Source of the DNA: CALBLZ01 sp041917855
Lineage (GTDB): Bacteria; Patescibacteriota; UBA1384; CAILIB01
Assembly: GCA_041917855.1 (NCBI GenBank)
Contig: JAYRWT010000026.1
Coordinates: 1 to 6,597 of the forward strand
Reading direction: 5' to 3'
Length of the DNA stretch: 6,597 bases
Shown piece after piece: positions 1 through 6,023 of this stretch. A program made the position numbers and the translations under genes. The notes under the pieces were generated by a model that saw only the letters and a list, made by a program, of their open reading frames with translations, searched no databases and had not been told where the DNA came from. Each line of letters starts with the position of its first letter. Within the stretch, counting starts at the first letter, position 1.

Positions 1-424
1 GGCGGCTAAGTACGAGCGCGGTGGCCGAGCGCAGGATGGCTGTCCCCCAGGTGAGGCGATCACCCTCTACGGTCAGTACCTTAATTCCAGTAACCATTTT
101 GCCTAGGGATTGACCATAGGCTACGAGCATGGCTGCGTGGTAGGTAGTACTAATCAGTAGCCAGACAATGCTGACAACCAGGGTAGAAGACAGGATGAGC
201 ATATTAAGCTCCTCAGGCGAGAAGCTACCGCGTATAAAGCTTGTGTCCACACCAAGGTGATTTGGTACAGAAAAAATCAGGATGGCCGTGAGGATGGCTA
301 CGGCAAAACCGACAATAAGGCCATCGATTATCCAGGCAGCAAAACGGCTAGCACCAGAGGCGAAGTAGTACGTTGTTACCGAATCAGCATGTGACGAATG
401 TTTTGCCTTTTTTGGCGCAGTCAT
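1..424 (-). CDS. RDD-family integral membrane protein, N-terminal part (runs off the window start)
   Basis: The reverse strand is open from an ATG at 424 to the window edge, giving 141 residues and no stop. After a basic, Ser/His-rich cytoplasmic start comes RFAAWIIDGLIVGFA (R27, D34), which matches the Arg/Asp signature at the first membrane helix of RDD proteins. A second hydrophobic stretch lies at about residues 76-100, followed by GQSLGKMVTGIKVLTVEG (104-121), the family's characteristic cytoplasmic loop; a third helix begins near the cut. RDD proteins are small membrane proteins of mostly unknown role, some linked to ion or solute transport. The gene is transcribed away from the wall-hydrolase gene at 600 and has its own promoter (451-479). 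No clear Shine-Dalgarno sequence precedes the ATG. The family call is firm; the function is unknown. Confidence 0.88.
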   Translation of the reverse strand, partial: MTAPKKAKHSSHADSVTTYYFASGASRFAAWIIDGLIVGFAVAILTAILIFSVPNHLGVDTSFIRGSFSPEELNMLILSSTLVVSIVWLLISTTYHAAMLVAYGQSLGKMVTGIKVLTVEGDRLTWGTAILRSATALVLSR

Positions 425-433
425 ATACCAACT

Positions 434-450
434 TACAGGTTTATACAGGT
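434..450. repeat. Direct repeat TACAGGT with 10-bp period in the RDD gene leader
   Basis: TACAGGT occurs at 434-440 and 444-450, between the predicted -10 box and start codon of the RDD gene. On the reverse strand each copy reads ACCTGTA. The helical-turn spacing and position downstream of the promoter would suit a repressor site, but the repeat is short and could be chance. Its ACCTG core also occurs in the inverted repeat at 1617-1632. Confidence 0.35.
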
Positions 451-479
451 ATCATACGCCTCTGTGCATGCGTAATCAA
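451..479 (-). promoter_or_regulatory. Sigma70-type promoter for the RDD gene
   Basis: On the reverse strand TTGATT (479-474) is followed after 17 bases by TATGAT (456-451). This puts a transcription start near 444, about 20 nt before the ATG at 424. Both boxes are close to consensus with ideal spacing. It is predicted from sequence only. Confidence 0.6.
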
Positions 480-493
480 GAAGAAATCAAGAA
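474..493. repeat. Tandem 9-bp direct repeat over the -35 box
   Basis: AATCAAGAA occurs exactly at 474-482 and 485-493, a period of 11 bp or about one helical turn. The first copy contains the -35 box of the RDD promoter in reverse orientation. It may be a regulator site or an A-rich upstream element; no binding protein can be assigned. Confidence 0.45.
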
Positions 494-562
494 AATGTGC
501 AGGGGGTAGATGTGTAGGCGAGGAGCGCATCTTCTTTTCAGAAAGGCTTCAGATTAGGCCAC

Positions 563-592
563 TGGACAGGGAAAAGACAAGCGGTGTACGAT
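563..592 (+). promoter_or_regulatory. Promoter for the G5/Rpf-like gene, probably leaderless
   Basis: TGGACA (563-568), an 18-bp spacer and TACGAT (587-592) form a plausible sigma70 promoter. Counting about seven bases past the -10 box places the transcription start at 599-600, on the A of the ATG at 600. The preceding 20 bases contain no purine-rich Shine-Dalgarno sequence, so the transcript is likely leaderless. The -35 box has one mismatch. Confidence 0.55.
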
Positions 593-599
593 AGAATTC

Positions 600-1607
600 A
601 TGCAACGTACAACGGCCGTTATTGCCGCTGCGATACTTGTCGCGGTCACCACGTTCCACTCGCCCCAAAACCTGACGTACGCAAGTACAGAGCTCAGTGC
701 CTATGCTCCTGTGTCTGTCCGTGACTCTGGTGAGCCAACAGATAGGCAGCCTGAAATCTACCAGGGTAGCTTTTTAGACACCTCAACGAGCGCAATGCTC
801 GCCAGAATTGGCGTAACTGTTTTTCCGGAAGATCAAGTATTTGCCTTTCCTGATCCACTGCTTGGTATCGGTAGTCAGATAAAGGTATTCCGTGCATTGC
901 CAGTAATTATTACCGACGCCGGTGCACAGCGCTTGGTAAGAACTTGGAAGCACAGCGTTCCTGAGTTTATGGCTGAACAAAACATCCAGCTAGGTTCACA
1001 AGATAAAATCAATCTGGCAGCAGATGCTATTCTTCCGGCTCAATCCACTGCGATTGAGTTTACAATTATCCGCGTAGCGACACGCTCAGTTGTTGAAACC
1101 AGCGGTATTGAGTTTACTACTACTTACCAAGATGACCCAAAGCTAGAAAAAGGTCTGACCAAGGTAGTGACAGAGGGCGAAGTTGGAACACTAGCCACAA
1201 CCTACTCATTACGTTACGAAGATGGCCGGCTAGTTAGTAAAACTGTGAGTAGTAAAGAAGTGGTACGTAAGCCCGTTGCTAAGGTTATTGCCAGGGGAAC
1301 AAAGCCCAAGGTGACCTACCTATCCTCGGGTCAGTACGCCGCTTACCTGAATGAGGCTGCAGCCATGTACAATGTCCCGGCTGATAAGCTAAGCAAGCTC
1401 ATGTACTGCGAGAGCGGTGGTAGAGTTGATGCCGTCAATGGTGGGCTGTACTATGGCCTCTTCCAGTTCAATAAGTCAACTTGGGCGGCAACAGCCTACG
1501 GCAGTATTGATATCCTTGATCCACGCGCCCAAGTTTTGGCCGCTGCCTCTCTCTGGTCCCAGCGTAGTTGGCGCTGGCCAGCCTGCTCCGCCTCTCTAGG
1601 TCTATAG
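600..1607 (+). CDS. Secreted DUF348/G5-domain protein with C-terminal Rpf/lysozyme-like peptidoglycan hydrolase domain
   Basis: This 335-residue exported protein is predicted to cleave peptidoglycan glycan strands. A short basic start and hydrophobic core (about 6-18) with a likely cleavage site after YAS (27-29) form a signal peptide. Residues about 100-140 resemble the DUF348 repeat of YabE/RpfB. Residues about 150-233 form a G5 domain, a module linked to wall or N-acetylglucosamine binding. Residues about 245-335 are lysozyme-like: YCESGG has the candidate catalytic Glu271, followed by YYGLFQFNKSTW and a C-terminal WPACSASLGL. C270 and C329 could form the disulfide typical of Rpf folds. 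RpfB is similarly built, often with more DUF348 copies. The family lies beside ksgA and tatD in Firmicutes and Actinobacteria, as it does here. Remodelling of the cell's own wall is the default role. If the organism is an epibiont, the enzyme could also act on the host wall, which is inference only. Confidence 0.85.
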   Translation: MQRTTAVIAAAILVAVTTFHSPQNLTYASTELSAYAPVSVRDSGEPTDRQPEIYQGSFLDTSTSAMLARIGVTVFPEDQVFAFPDPLLGIGSQIKVFRALPVIITDAGAQRLVRTWKHSVPEFMAEQNIQLGSQDKINLAADAILPAQSTAIEFTIIRVATRSVVETSGIEFTTTYQDDPKLEKGLTKVVTEGEVGTLATTYSLRYEDGRLVSKTVSSKEVVRKPVAKVIARGTKPKVTYLSSGQYAAYLNEAAAMYNVPADKLSKLMYCESGGRVDAVNGGLYYGLFQFNKSTWAATAYGSIDILDPRAQVLAAASLWSQRSWRWPACSASLGL

Positions 1608-1612
1608 GTTTG

Positions 1613-1643
1613 TTGACACCTGCTCTCAGGTGAATGATATACT
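1613..1643 (+). promoter_or_regulatory. Promoter of the TrmB-like gene and probably of the downstream operon
   Basis: A perfect TTGACA (1613-1618) and an extended -10 element TGATATACT (1635-1643, hexamer TATACT at 1638-1643) are separated by 19 bp. The alternative hexamer TGATAT (1635-1640) gives a 16-bp spacer. The predicted start near 1650 leaves a leader of about 22 nt. The long spacer contains an inverted repeat (1617-1632). No terminator separates this promoter from rsmA, so it could drive the whole block to 5949. Confidence 0.75.
1617..1632. promoter_or_regulatory. Palindromic operator candidate inside the trmB-like promoter
   Basis: CACCTG (1617-1622), CTCT and CAGGTG (1627-1632) form a perfect 6-bp inverted repeat. 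It overlaps the end of the -35 box and fills most of the spacer up to the -10 box. A dimer bound here would block RNA polymerase. Because the first gene downstream encodes a winged-helix regulator, autorepression is a natural inference, though the binding protein is not shown by sequence. Confidence 0.5.
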
Positions 1644-1672
1644 AGATGTACTAGCACTAAACCAAGAGGGGC

Positions 1673-2008
1673 ATGTTCGTAGCTGATATTGAACGTATTG
1701 GTCTGACCGAAAAAGAGGCGCGTTTATACCTGACCAGTCTTAGGATTGGCCCAGCTTCTATGCAGGTACTTGCTCGCAAGGCTCAGATTGATCGCGGTAC
1801 GGCCTACCATGTGGCCATGACTCTGGGAGAGAAAGGGTTGTTCGGCCAGACTTCTGGCGGTAAGCGCCCACTCTTTGGTGTAAAAAACCCTCGTATCCTC
1901 TACGAATACGTAGAAACTAAGAAGCGTGAGGTAGATGAGCAGCACAGGGCCCTTACGCAAGTAATCGATGATCTAGAGGAACTATACGCAACGAGCAACG
2001 AGGACTAA
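1673..2008 (+). CDS. Small TrmB-like winged helix-turn-helix transcriptional regulator
   Basis: This 111-residue protein begins with IERIGLTEKEARLYLTSLRIGP, the typical opening helix of TrmB-family DNA-binding domains (sugar-responsive regulators best known in archaea). A helix-turn-helix follows (about residues 27-56, SMQVLARKAQIDRGTAYHVA), then a wing around GGKRPLFGV (63-71). A charged helix (about 80-106) probably forms a dimerizing coiled coil. The large C-terminal effector-binding domain of classical TrmB proteins is absent, so sugar sensing should not be assumed. GAGGGG lies unusually close (1-2 nt) to the ATG at 1673, but the start fits the domain boundary. The gene sits 32 nt before rsmA, and a palindrome in its own promoter suggests autoregulation. 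Cofactor and targets cannot be read from the sequence. Confidence 0.8.
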   Translation: MFVADIERIGLTEKEARLYLTSLRIGPASMQVLARKAQIDRGTAYHVAMTLGEKGLFGQTSGGKRPLFGVKNPRILYEYVETKKREVDEQHRALTQVIDDLEELYATSNED

Positions 2009-2028
2009 CGGGTTCGCTTACTTTCCGC

Positions 2029-2034
2029 TACACT
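2029..2034 (+). promoter_or_regulatory. Possible internal -10 box for a leaderless rsmA transcript
   Basis: TACACT ends six bases before the rsmA ATG at 2041, so a start seven bases downstream would begin the transcript at the ATG itself. The intervening GGCGGC is not a Shine-Dalgarno sequence. No convincing -35 box lies 16-18 bp upstream, so this is weaker than the promoter at 563-592. rsmA may simply be read from the 1613 promoter. Confidence 0.35.
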
Positions 2035-2040
2035 GGCGGC

Positions 2041-2883
2041 ATGCAGAGAGCAGATGAAGCCTGGGCACGCTCCAGGCTACAAGCCGCAACTGGTGCTCCC
2101 CAAAAAAGTCTGGGGCAGCATTTTTTGGTTGATCCAGCTGTTATTACTCAGACTTTGGCCGCTGCCTCTGTTTCGGCTGATGATGCTGTAATTGAGATTG
2201 GCCCAGGCCTAGGAGTGCTTTCAGCGGCTTTGTTAGAAACTGGCGCAAAGGTCACTGCTTTTGAGCTAGATCCTATTATGTGCCAGGTGCTAGCAGAGGA
2301 TCTACCTAGTCTGACTGTAGTGCAGGGTGACGTGCTACTAATGCTTCCAGAACATCTACCAGGCGGTGCATACAAGGTAGTTGCCAACATTCCGTACCAG
2401 ATTACAACACCGTTAATTGAGCTACTGTTTCAGGGTAAGCAATTAGGAGGTAGCCGGCCGCAGAGCGCTACCTTGCTGATGCAAAAAGAAGTGGCAGAGC
2501 GCCTATCTGCCAAGCCAGGCGATTCTGATCGATCATTCCTGTCTGTGGTGTCAGAATACGTGACAGATTCAGAACTAGTATGCGTAGTGCCGCCATCATC
2601 ATTTTGGCCAGCTCCTGCCGTAGACTCTGCCGTTTTGCACATGGTCACCAAAACTACGCGCGCCTATGGGGATGAGCCAGAAAAGGAGCGCAAGTTTTTC
2701 TCCTTTGTGCGATCGCTTTTTGCCCAGCGCCGTAAGCAGCTTAAGAATGTAGTGGCTGGGATCAGGGGAATAAGCTCAGAAGAAGTTAGTGCATTATTCG
2801 CTAAGGTAGGGCTACCAGCAACGGCTCGTGCCCAGGAGCTTTCACTTGATCAATGGCAGCAACTATTTGAAGCAGGAGCCTAA
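2041..2883 (+). CDS. rsmA: 16S rRNA (adenine1518-N6/adenine1519-N6)-dimethyltransferase
   Basis: RsmA (KsgA) transfers four methyl groups from S-adenosylmethionine to two adjacent adenines in the 3'-terminal hairpin of 16S rRNA, a late check in small-subunit assembly. Length (280 aa) is normal. Visible motifs are SLGQHFLVD (23-31), the SAM loop EIGPGLGVLS (52-61), the acidic ribose contact FELD (74-77), GDV (96-98), the catalytic NIPY (116-119) that contacts the target adenine, FWPAPAVDSAV (188-198) and LFAQRRKQLKN (226-236) in the RNA-binding C-terminal domain. The ATG at 2041 leaves a usual-length N-terminal extension before QHFLVD. No Shine-Dalgarno sequence precedes it. Its stop abuts the rsmI start. 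Confidence 0.97.
   Translation: MQRADEAWARSRLQAATGAPQKSLGQHFLVDPAVITQTLAAASVSADDAVIEIGPGLGVLSAALLETGAKVTAFELDPIMCQVLAEDLPSLTVVQGDVLLMLPEHLPGGAYKVVANIPYQITTPLIELLFQGKQLGGSRPQSATLLMQKEVAERLSAKPGDSDRSFLSVVSEYVTDSELVCVVPPSSFWPAPAVDSAVLHMVTKTTRAYGDEPEKERKFFSFVRSLFAQRRKQLKNVVAGIRGISSEEVSALFAKVGLPATARAQELSLDQWQQLFEAGA
2874..2878 (+). promoter_or_regulatory. Ribosome binding site of rsmI
   Basis: AGGAG lies inside the last codons of rsmA, five bases before the rsmI ATG at 2884. It is the clearest Shine-Dalgarno sequence in the window and contrasts with the SD-less starts at 600 and 2041. The organism therefore appears to use SD-led initiation inside operons. Confidence 0.7.
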
Positions 2884-3621
2884 ATGCAAGATACCTTTAC
2901 CGCTGGACTGTATATTGTGGCCGGACCCATCGGCAATCTGGGCGACATCTCTTTACGCGCCCTAGCCGTACTACGTGAGGCCTCGGTAATCTATGCCGAG
3001 GACACTCGGGTAACTAGTAAATTGCTTTCGGCTCACGGTATTCAAGGTAAGCCCCTGCGCTCACTGCGAGAAGCTATGCCTACGGTCGCCTTCGAAAAGG
3101 CTGCTGCAGATGTAGTGAGACAGGTTAGGGAGGGTGGAGTGGTTGCCTACTTAAGCGATGCCGGCACACCAGGTATTTCTGACCCGGGTAACCGCCTAGT
3201 GGCGGTACTGCGCAAACAAGGCCTGCCAGTGTCTCCAGTGCCAGGTGCCAGCGCAGTAACCGCCCTGCTCTCTGTGGCGGGTTTACCAGTGCAGCGACCA
3301 CTGTTTGCAGGCTTTTTACCAAAGAAAAAGGGTCACCAAACCATGCTCAAGGCTCTGGTGCATGCGCTAGTGAGTGAGCTCTGTGACAGTGTGGTTTTGT
3401 TCGAATCTCCTGAGCGTCTGTTGAAATTATTAACAGAAATTAAATCAGAAAATGAAAGTATTTGTGTGATAATTGGACGCGAACTAACTAAGAAATTTGA
3501 AGAAACTATAACCGGTTCGGTGGCTGAAGTGCTAGGAGAACTTAGTAAACGTCAGGGCATAAAGGGAGAACTTGTTCTGCTGCTCCATATGCCGTACAAC
3601 AGAGAGAGCTATGGCGAATAA
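2884..3621 (+). CDS. rsmI: 16S rRNA (cytidine1402-2'-O)-methyltransferase
   Basis: RsmI methylates the ribose 2'-OH of C1402 in 16S rRNA, in the decoding centre at the P site, using S-adenosylmethionine. Motifs of this tetrapyrrole-methylase-fold family are GPIGNLGDIS (14-23), YAEDTR (37-42), YLSDAGTPGISDPG (89-102), PVPGASAVTALLSVAGLP (118-135), FAGFLPKKKGHQ (141-152), FESPERLLKLL (173-183) and a final KGELVLLL (227-234). At 245 residues it is shorter than the E. coli enzyme (286 aa) and ends soon after the methylase core, so the extra C-terminal segment is missing. The ATG directly follows the rsmA stop, and the last 11 nt overlap metG. A stretch at about 3420-3515 is clearly richer in A+T than its surroundings, with Lys/Glu/Ile codons. 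Confidence 0.96.
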   Translation: MQDTFTAGLYIVAGPIGNLGDISLRALAVLREASVIYAEDTRVTSKLLSAHGIQGKPLRSLREAMPTVAFEKAAADVVRQVREGGVVAYLSDAGTPGISDPGNRLVAVLRKQGLPVSPVPGASAVTALLSVAGLPVQRPLFAGFLPKKKGHQTMLKALVHALVSELCDSVVLFESPERLLKLLTEIKSENESICVIIGRELTKKFEETITGSVAEVLGELSKRQGIKGELVLLLHMPYNRESYGE

Positions 3622-5155
3622 CTACTACATTACAACGGCAATTGCCTACCCAAATGCTCGCCCGCATATGGGCTACGCGCTAGAGGTAGTTCAGGCAGAT
3701 TTTTTGGCCCGCTATAACCGACTGTTTACAGATACCACTGTCTTTTTTCAGACCGGCACCGATGAGCATGGGCTAAAGATTCAACGCGCCGCAGAGAAAG
3801 CAGGGGTGACTCCCAGGGATTTTGTAGATGAGCAGCAGGCAAACTTCATTGGACTTTTTACAGAGCTTCAGATTAGCGCCGACCGTTGCATCAGAACCAC
3901 TGACGCCGACCACTACGCAATGGCGCAAGCTCTCTGGAAGGCCTGCACAAAAGACATCGAAAAGCGTACCTACCGGGCCTGGTACAACGTAAAACAGGAA
4001 GAGTTCTTGGCTTCTGCTGATGACGTGTCAGATCCCAGTGTTTTTGATGTAAACCCCGAGCACGTAGAGCTGATAGAAGAGGAAAACTACTTCTTTTTAG
4101 CAAGCCGCTATACAGATCAAGTTCGCGCACTGCTCCAGAGTAAGGAGTACGCCATCTGGCCTGAAAATCGTAGGTTGGAGATGCTCAATTTTCTAGAACA
4201 AAAGGGCTTGCAGGATGTTTCAATCTCAAGGGACACCCAAAAGTTTACCTGGGGGGTGCCAGTGCCCGGTGATGAAGGACAGGTGATGTACGTTTGGTTT
4301 GACGCACTCACAAACTACCTAACCTCGGCCGCCAGTATTGGGGCTAACGGCGAGATTGTTCTAGGGGAGCGTTGGCCGGCAAGTCTGCACGTAATTGGTA
4401 AAGATATTCAGCGCTTTCATGCGCTACTTTGGCCAGCTATGTTGCTGTCAGCAGGGCTACCAGTTCCAAAAAACCTACTGGTTCACGGCTTTATTCTGGC
4501 CGATGGTGTAACCATGAGTAAGACACTCGGTAACGGCGTAGATCCACTAGAGATTACCGCGCAGTACGGTTCAGACGCTCTGCGCTGGTACCTACTAAAT
4601 GACATTCCAACCCAAGACGATGGTGATTTTACTCGAGAACGCTTTGCTCAGGTGTACGCTAGTGATCTGGCTAACGATTACGGCAACCTGGTAAGCCGCG
4701 TATTAGCCATGACTCAAAAGTACTGCGGTGGAGTTATCCCAGCGCACTCGGATGAAACGCCGGTTATCCTAGAGTCTGTACTGCATAATGCGGTGTCTGC
4801 CTATCACCAAGCCATTGCAGCAATGCGCATAGAACGTGCTACAGCGGCCGTACAGAGCCTTGTGGTCTATTCCAACAAGCGGATAGACGAGTGCAAGCCT
4901 TGGGAGCTAGCCAAGGCCGGTGAGAGTGCCATGGAGGAACTGGGTAATTTGTTGAATGAGTTGCTCGAGATAATCCTGCAGGCCTCCTTACTCCTATTGC
5001 CGGTAATGCCATCAACTGCAGAAAAAGTACTGCAGCAGGTCTTTATGATCTCTGATTACTCTGGGCTCTGCGCTAAAGTTGGCGACGTTAGCCTACTCCC
5101 AACGGGCAAATTGGGGGTCCTGGATGGCGTACTCTTTCCTAGAGTAGAGGTATGA
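3611..5155 (+). CDS. metG: Methionyl-tRNA synthetase, compact form without zinc-knuckle cysteines
   Basis: MetRS charges tRNA-Met with methionine using ATP. The start is the ATG at 3611, giving MANNYYITTAIAYPNA; an upstream in-frame TTG at 3572 would only add 13 residues lying inside rsmI. Class I landmarks are RPHMGYAL (17-24), FFQTGTDEHGLKIQ (45-58), YVWFDALTNY (227-236), HVIGKDIQRFHALLWPAML (260-278), the KMSKS loop VTMSKTLGN (300-308) and the anticodon-domain helix CKPWELAK (428-435). HIGH therefore reads HMGY and KMSKS reads TMSKT. The five cysteines (93, 112, 372, 428, 487) leave the connective-peptide knuckle region (about 115-160) without zinc ligands. At 514 residues it ends after the anticodon-binding helices, with no C-terminal EMAP-like tRNA-binding domain. 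Mycobacterial MetRS has a similar size and is also metal-free. It shares an ATGA overlap with tatD. Confidence 0.96.
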   Translation: MANNYYITTAIAYPNARPHMGYALEVVQADFLARYNRLFTDTTVFFQTGTDEHGLKIQRAAEKAGVTPRDFVDEQQANFIGLFTELQISADRCIRTTDADHYAMAQALWKACTKDIEKRTYRAWYNVKQEEFLASADDVSDPSVFDVNPEHVELIEEENYFFLASRYTDQVRALLQSKEYAIWPENRRLEMLNFLEQKGLQDVSISRDTQKFTWGVPVPGDEGQVMYVWFDALTNYLTSAASIGANGEIVLGERWPASLHVIGKDIQRFHALLWPAMLLSAGLPVPKNLLVHGFILADGVTMSKTLGNGVDPLEITAQYGSDALRWYLLNDIPTQDDGDFTRERFAQVYASDLANDYGNLVSRVLAMTQKYCGGVIPAHSDETPVILESVLHNAVSAYHQAIAAMRIERATAAVQSLVVYSNKRIDECKPWELAKAGESAMEELGNLLNELLEIILQASLLLLPVMPSTAEKVLQQVFMISDYSGLCAKVGDVSLLPTGKLGVLDGVLFPRVEV

Positions 5156-5949
5156 TCGATACCCACTGCCACTTAACCTACCCAGATTTTAGTGACGACT
5201 TTGAGCATGTTGTACAGCGTGCAGCCGATGTTGGTGTAACCGATATAGTCATCCCCGGCACAGATTTGGTCAGTAGTAAGCAGGCCATTGATCTGGCCGC
5301 AACCTATGCCCAGCTACACGCCTGTGCTGCGCTACACCCGATACATGCGCATGAACAGATCGAGGGTTGGGAGGAAGAGTTTAGGGGTATGGTTGCGGGT
5401 GGCAACTTGGTGGCAATTGGTGAAATTGGCCTTGACTACTACCATATGGAGGGCATTGAGGAAGGTGATGTAGCTGGAAGGCAGAGACGTATTGACCAGC
5501 AGATGGCCTGCCTGGCCACACAGTTAAACGTAGCACATGAGTTTGATTTGCCGATTATTGTGCACAGCCGTGACTGTTTTACAGATTTACACACTATTCT
5601 GCGCTCAGAGCACAACGGGAAGAAAGCGGTGATCCACTGCTTTACAGGGACTAAGGATGAAGCCTTTACATGGTTGGATCTTGGCTTTCTCATCTCGTTT
5701 ACCGGCATTCTTACCTACAAAAAGTCATCTGATCTACGTGAAGTAGCTGCCAGCATCCCACTTGATCGGATAATGATCGAGACCGATGCTCCCTATTTGG
5801 CGCCAGAGGGTCACCGTGGTAAGCGCTGCGAGCCAATGTTTGTGCGAAATGTGGCCGAATGTCTGGCTGAAATTAGGGGAGTTTCTAATGAAGAAATTGA
5901 CCGCATCACCTCAGCTACTGCCCGCAAGTTCTTTGAAATTACAGGTTAA
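5152..5949 (+). CDS. tatD: TatD-family metal-dependent deoxyribonuclease
   Basis: TatD proteins are TIM-barrel hydrolases that use two divalent metal ions, with reported 3'-5' DNA exonuclease activity. Length (265 aa) is typical. All expected metal ligands are visible: DTHCHL gives H5 and H7, GEIGLDYY gives E91, VHSRD gives H138, HCFTG gives H162 and ETDAPYLAP gives D212. The C-terminal NVAECLAEIRG and the closing helix ATARKFFEITG are also typical. The ATG shares an ATGA overlap with the metG stop, implying translational coupling; AGAGG lies just upstream at short spacing. tatD commonly follows metG in Firmicutes and Actinobacteria. It is the last gene of the operon, with a terminator 46 nt after the stop. 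The family is certain, the physiological substrate is not. Confidence 0.95.
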   Translation: MIDTHCHLTYPDFSDDFEHVVQRAADVGVTDIVIPGTDLVSSKQAIDLAATYAQLHACAALHPIHAHEQIEGWEEEFRGMVAGGNLVAIGEIGLDYYHMEGIEEGDVAGRQRRIDQQMACLATQLNVAHEFDLPIIVHSRDCFTDLHTILRSEHNGKKAVIHCFTGTKDEAFTWLDLGFLISFTGILTYKKSSDLREVAASIPLDRIMIETDAPYLAPEGHRGKRCEPMFVRNVAECLAEIRGVSNEEIDRITSATARKFFEITG

Positions 5950-5994
5950 AAATATACCTCGACGGGTGCGAGTCATAAGAAAAAATTTGTGAGC

Positions 5995-6021
5995 TGCGCC
6001 TTGCGGTAAGGCGCAATTTTT
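5995..6021 (+). terminator. Intrinsic terminator of the rsmA-rsmI-metG-tatD operon
   Basis: TGCGCCTT (5995-6002), loop GCGGT and AAGGCGCA (6008-6015) form a perfect 8-bp stem, GC-rich at its base, followed by ATTTTT (6016-6021). It lies 46 nt after the tatD stop, in the right place to end the operon. Confidence 0.88.
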
Positions 6022-6023
6022 AT

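Noticed and set aside
373..594. 73-codon plus-strand reading frame beginning with TTG
   Set aside because: It overlaps the antisense RDD gene start and the divergent promoter region, has no ribosome binding site and shows no family features.
694..980. Minus-strand frames inside the G5/Rpf-like gene
   Set aside because: They are shadows of a gene with clear domain structure; neither has a plausible start signal or protein motif.
3572..3610. Upstream TTG start for metG
   Set aside because: It would add 13 residues encoded inside rsmI before the normal MetRS N-terminus; the ATG at 3611 fits the family start.
3891..4311. Minus-strand frames inside metG
   Set aside because: They lie opposite conserved MetRS motifs and have no independent support.
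5439..5992. Frames on both strands overlapping tatD (5439-5708 minus, 5786-5992 plus)
   Set aside because: They are out-of-frame readings of tatD, and the plus-strand one ends inside the terminator region.
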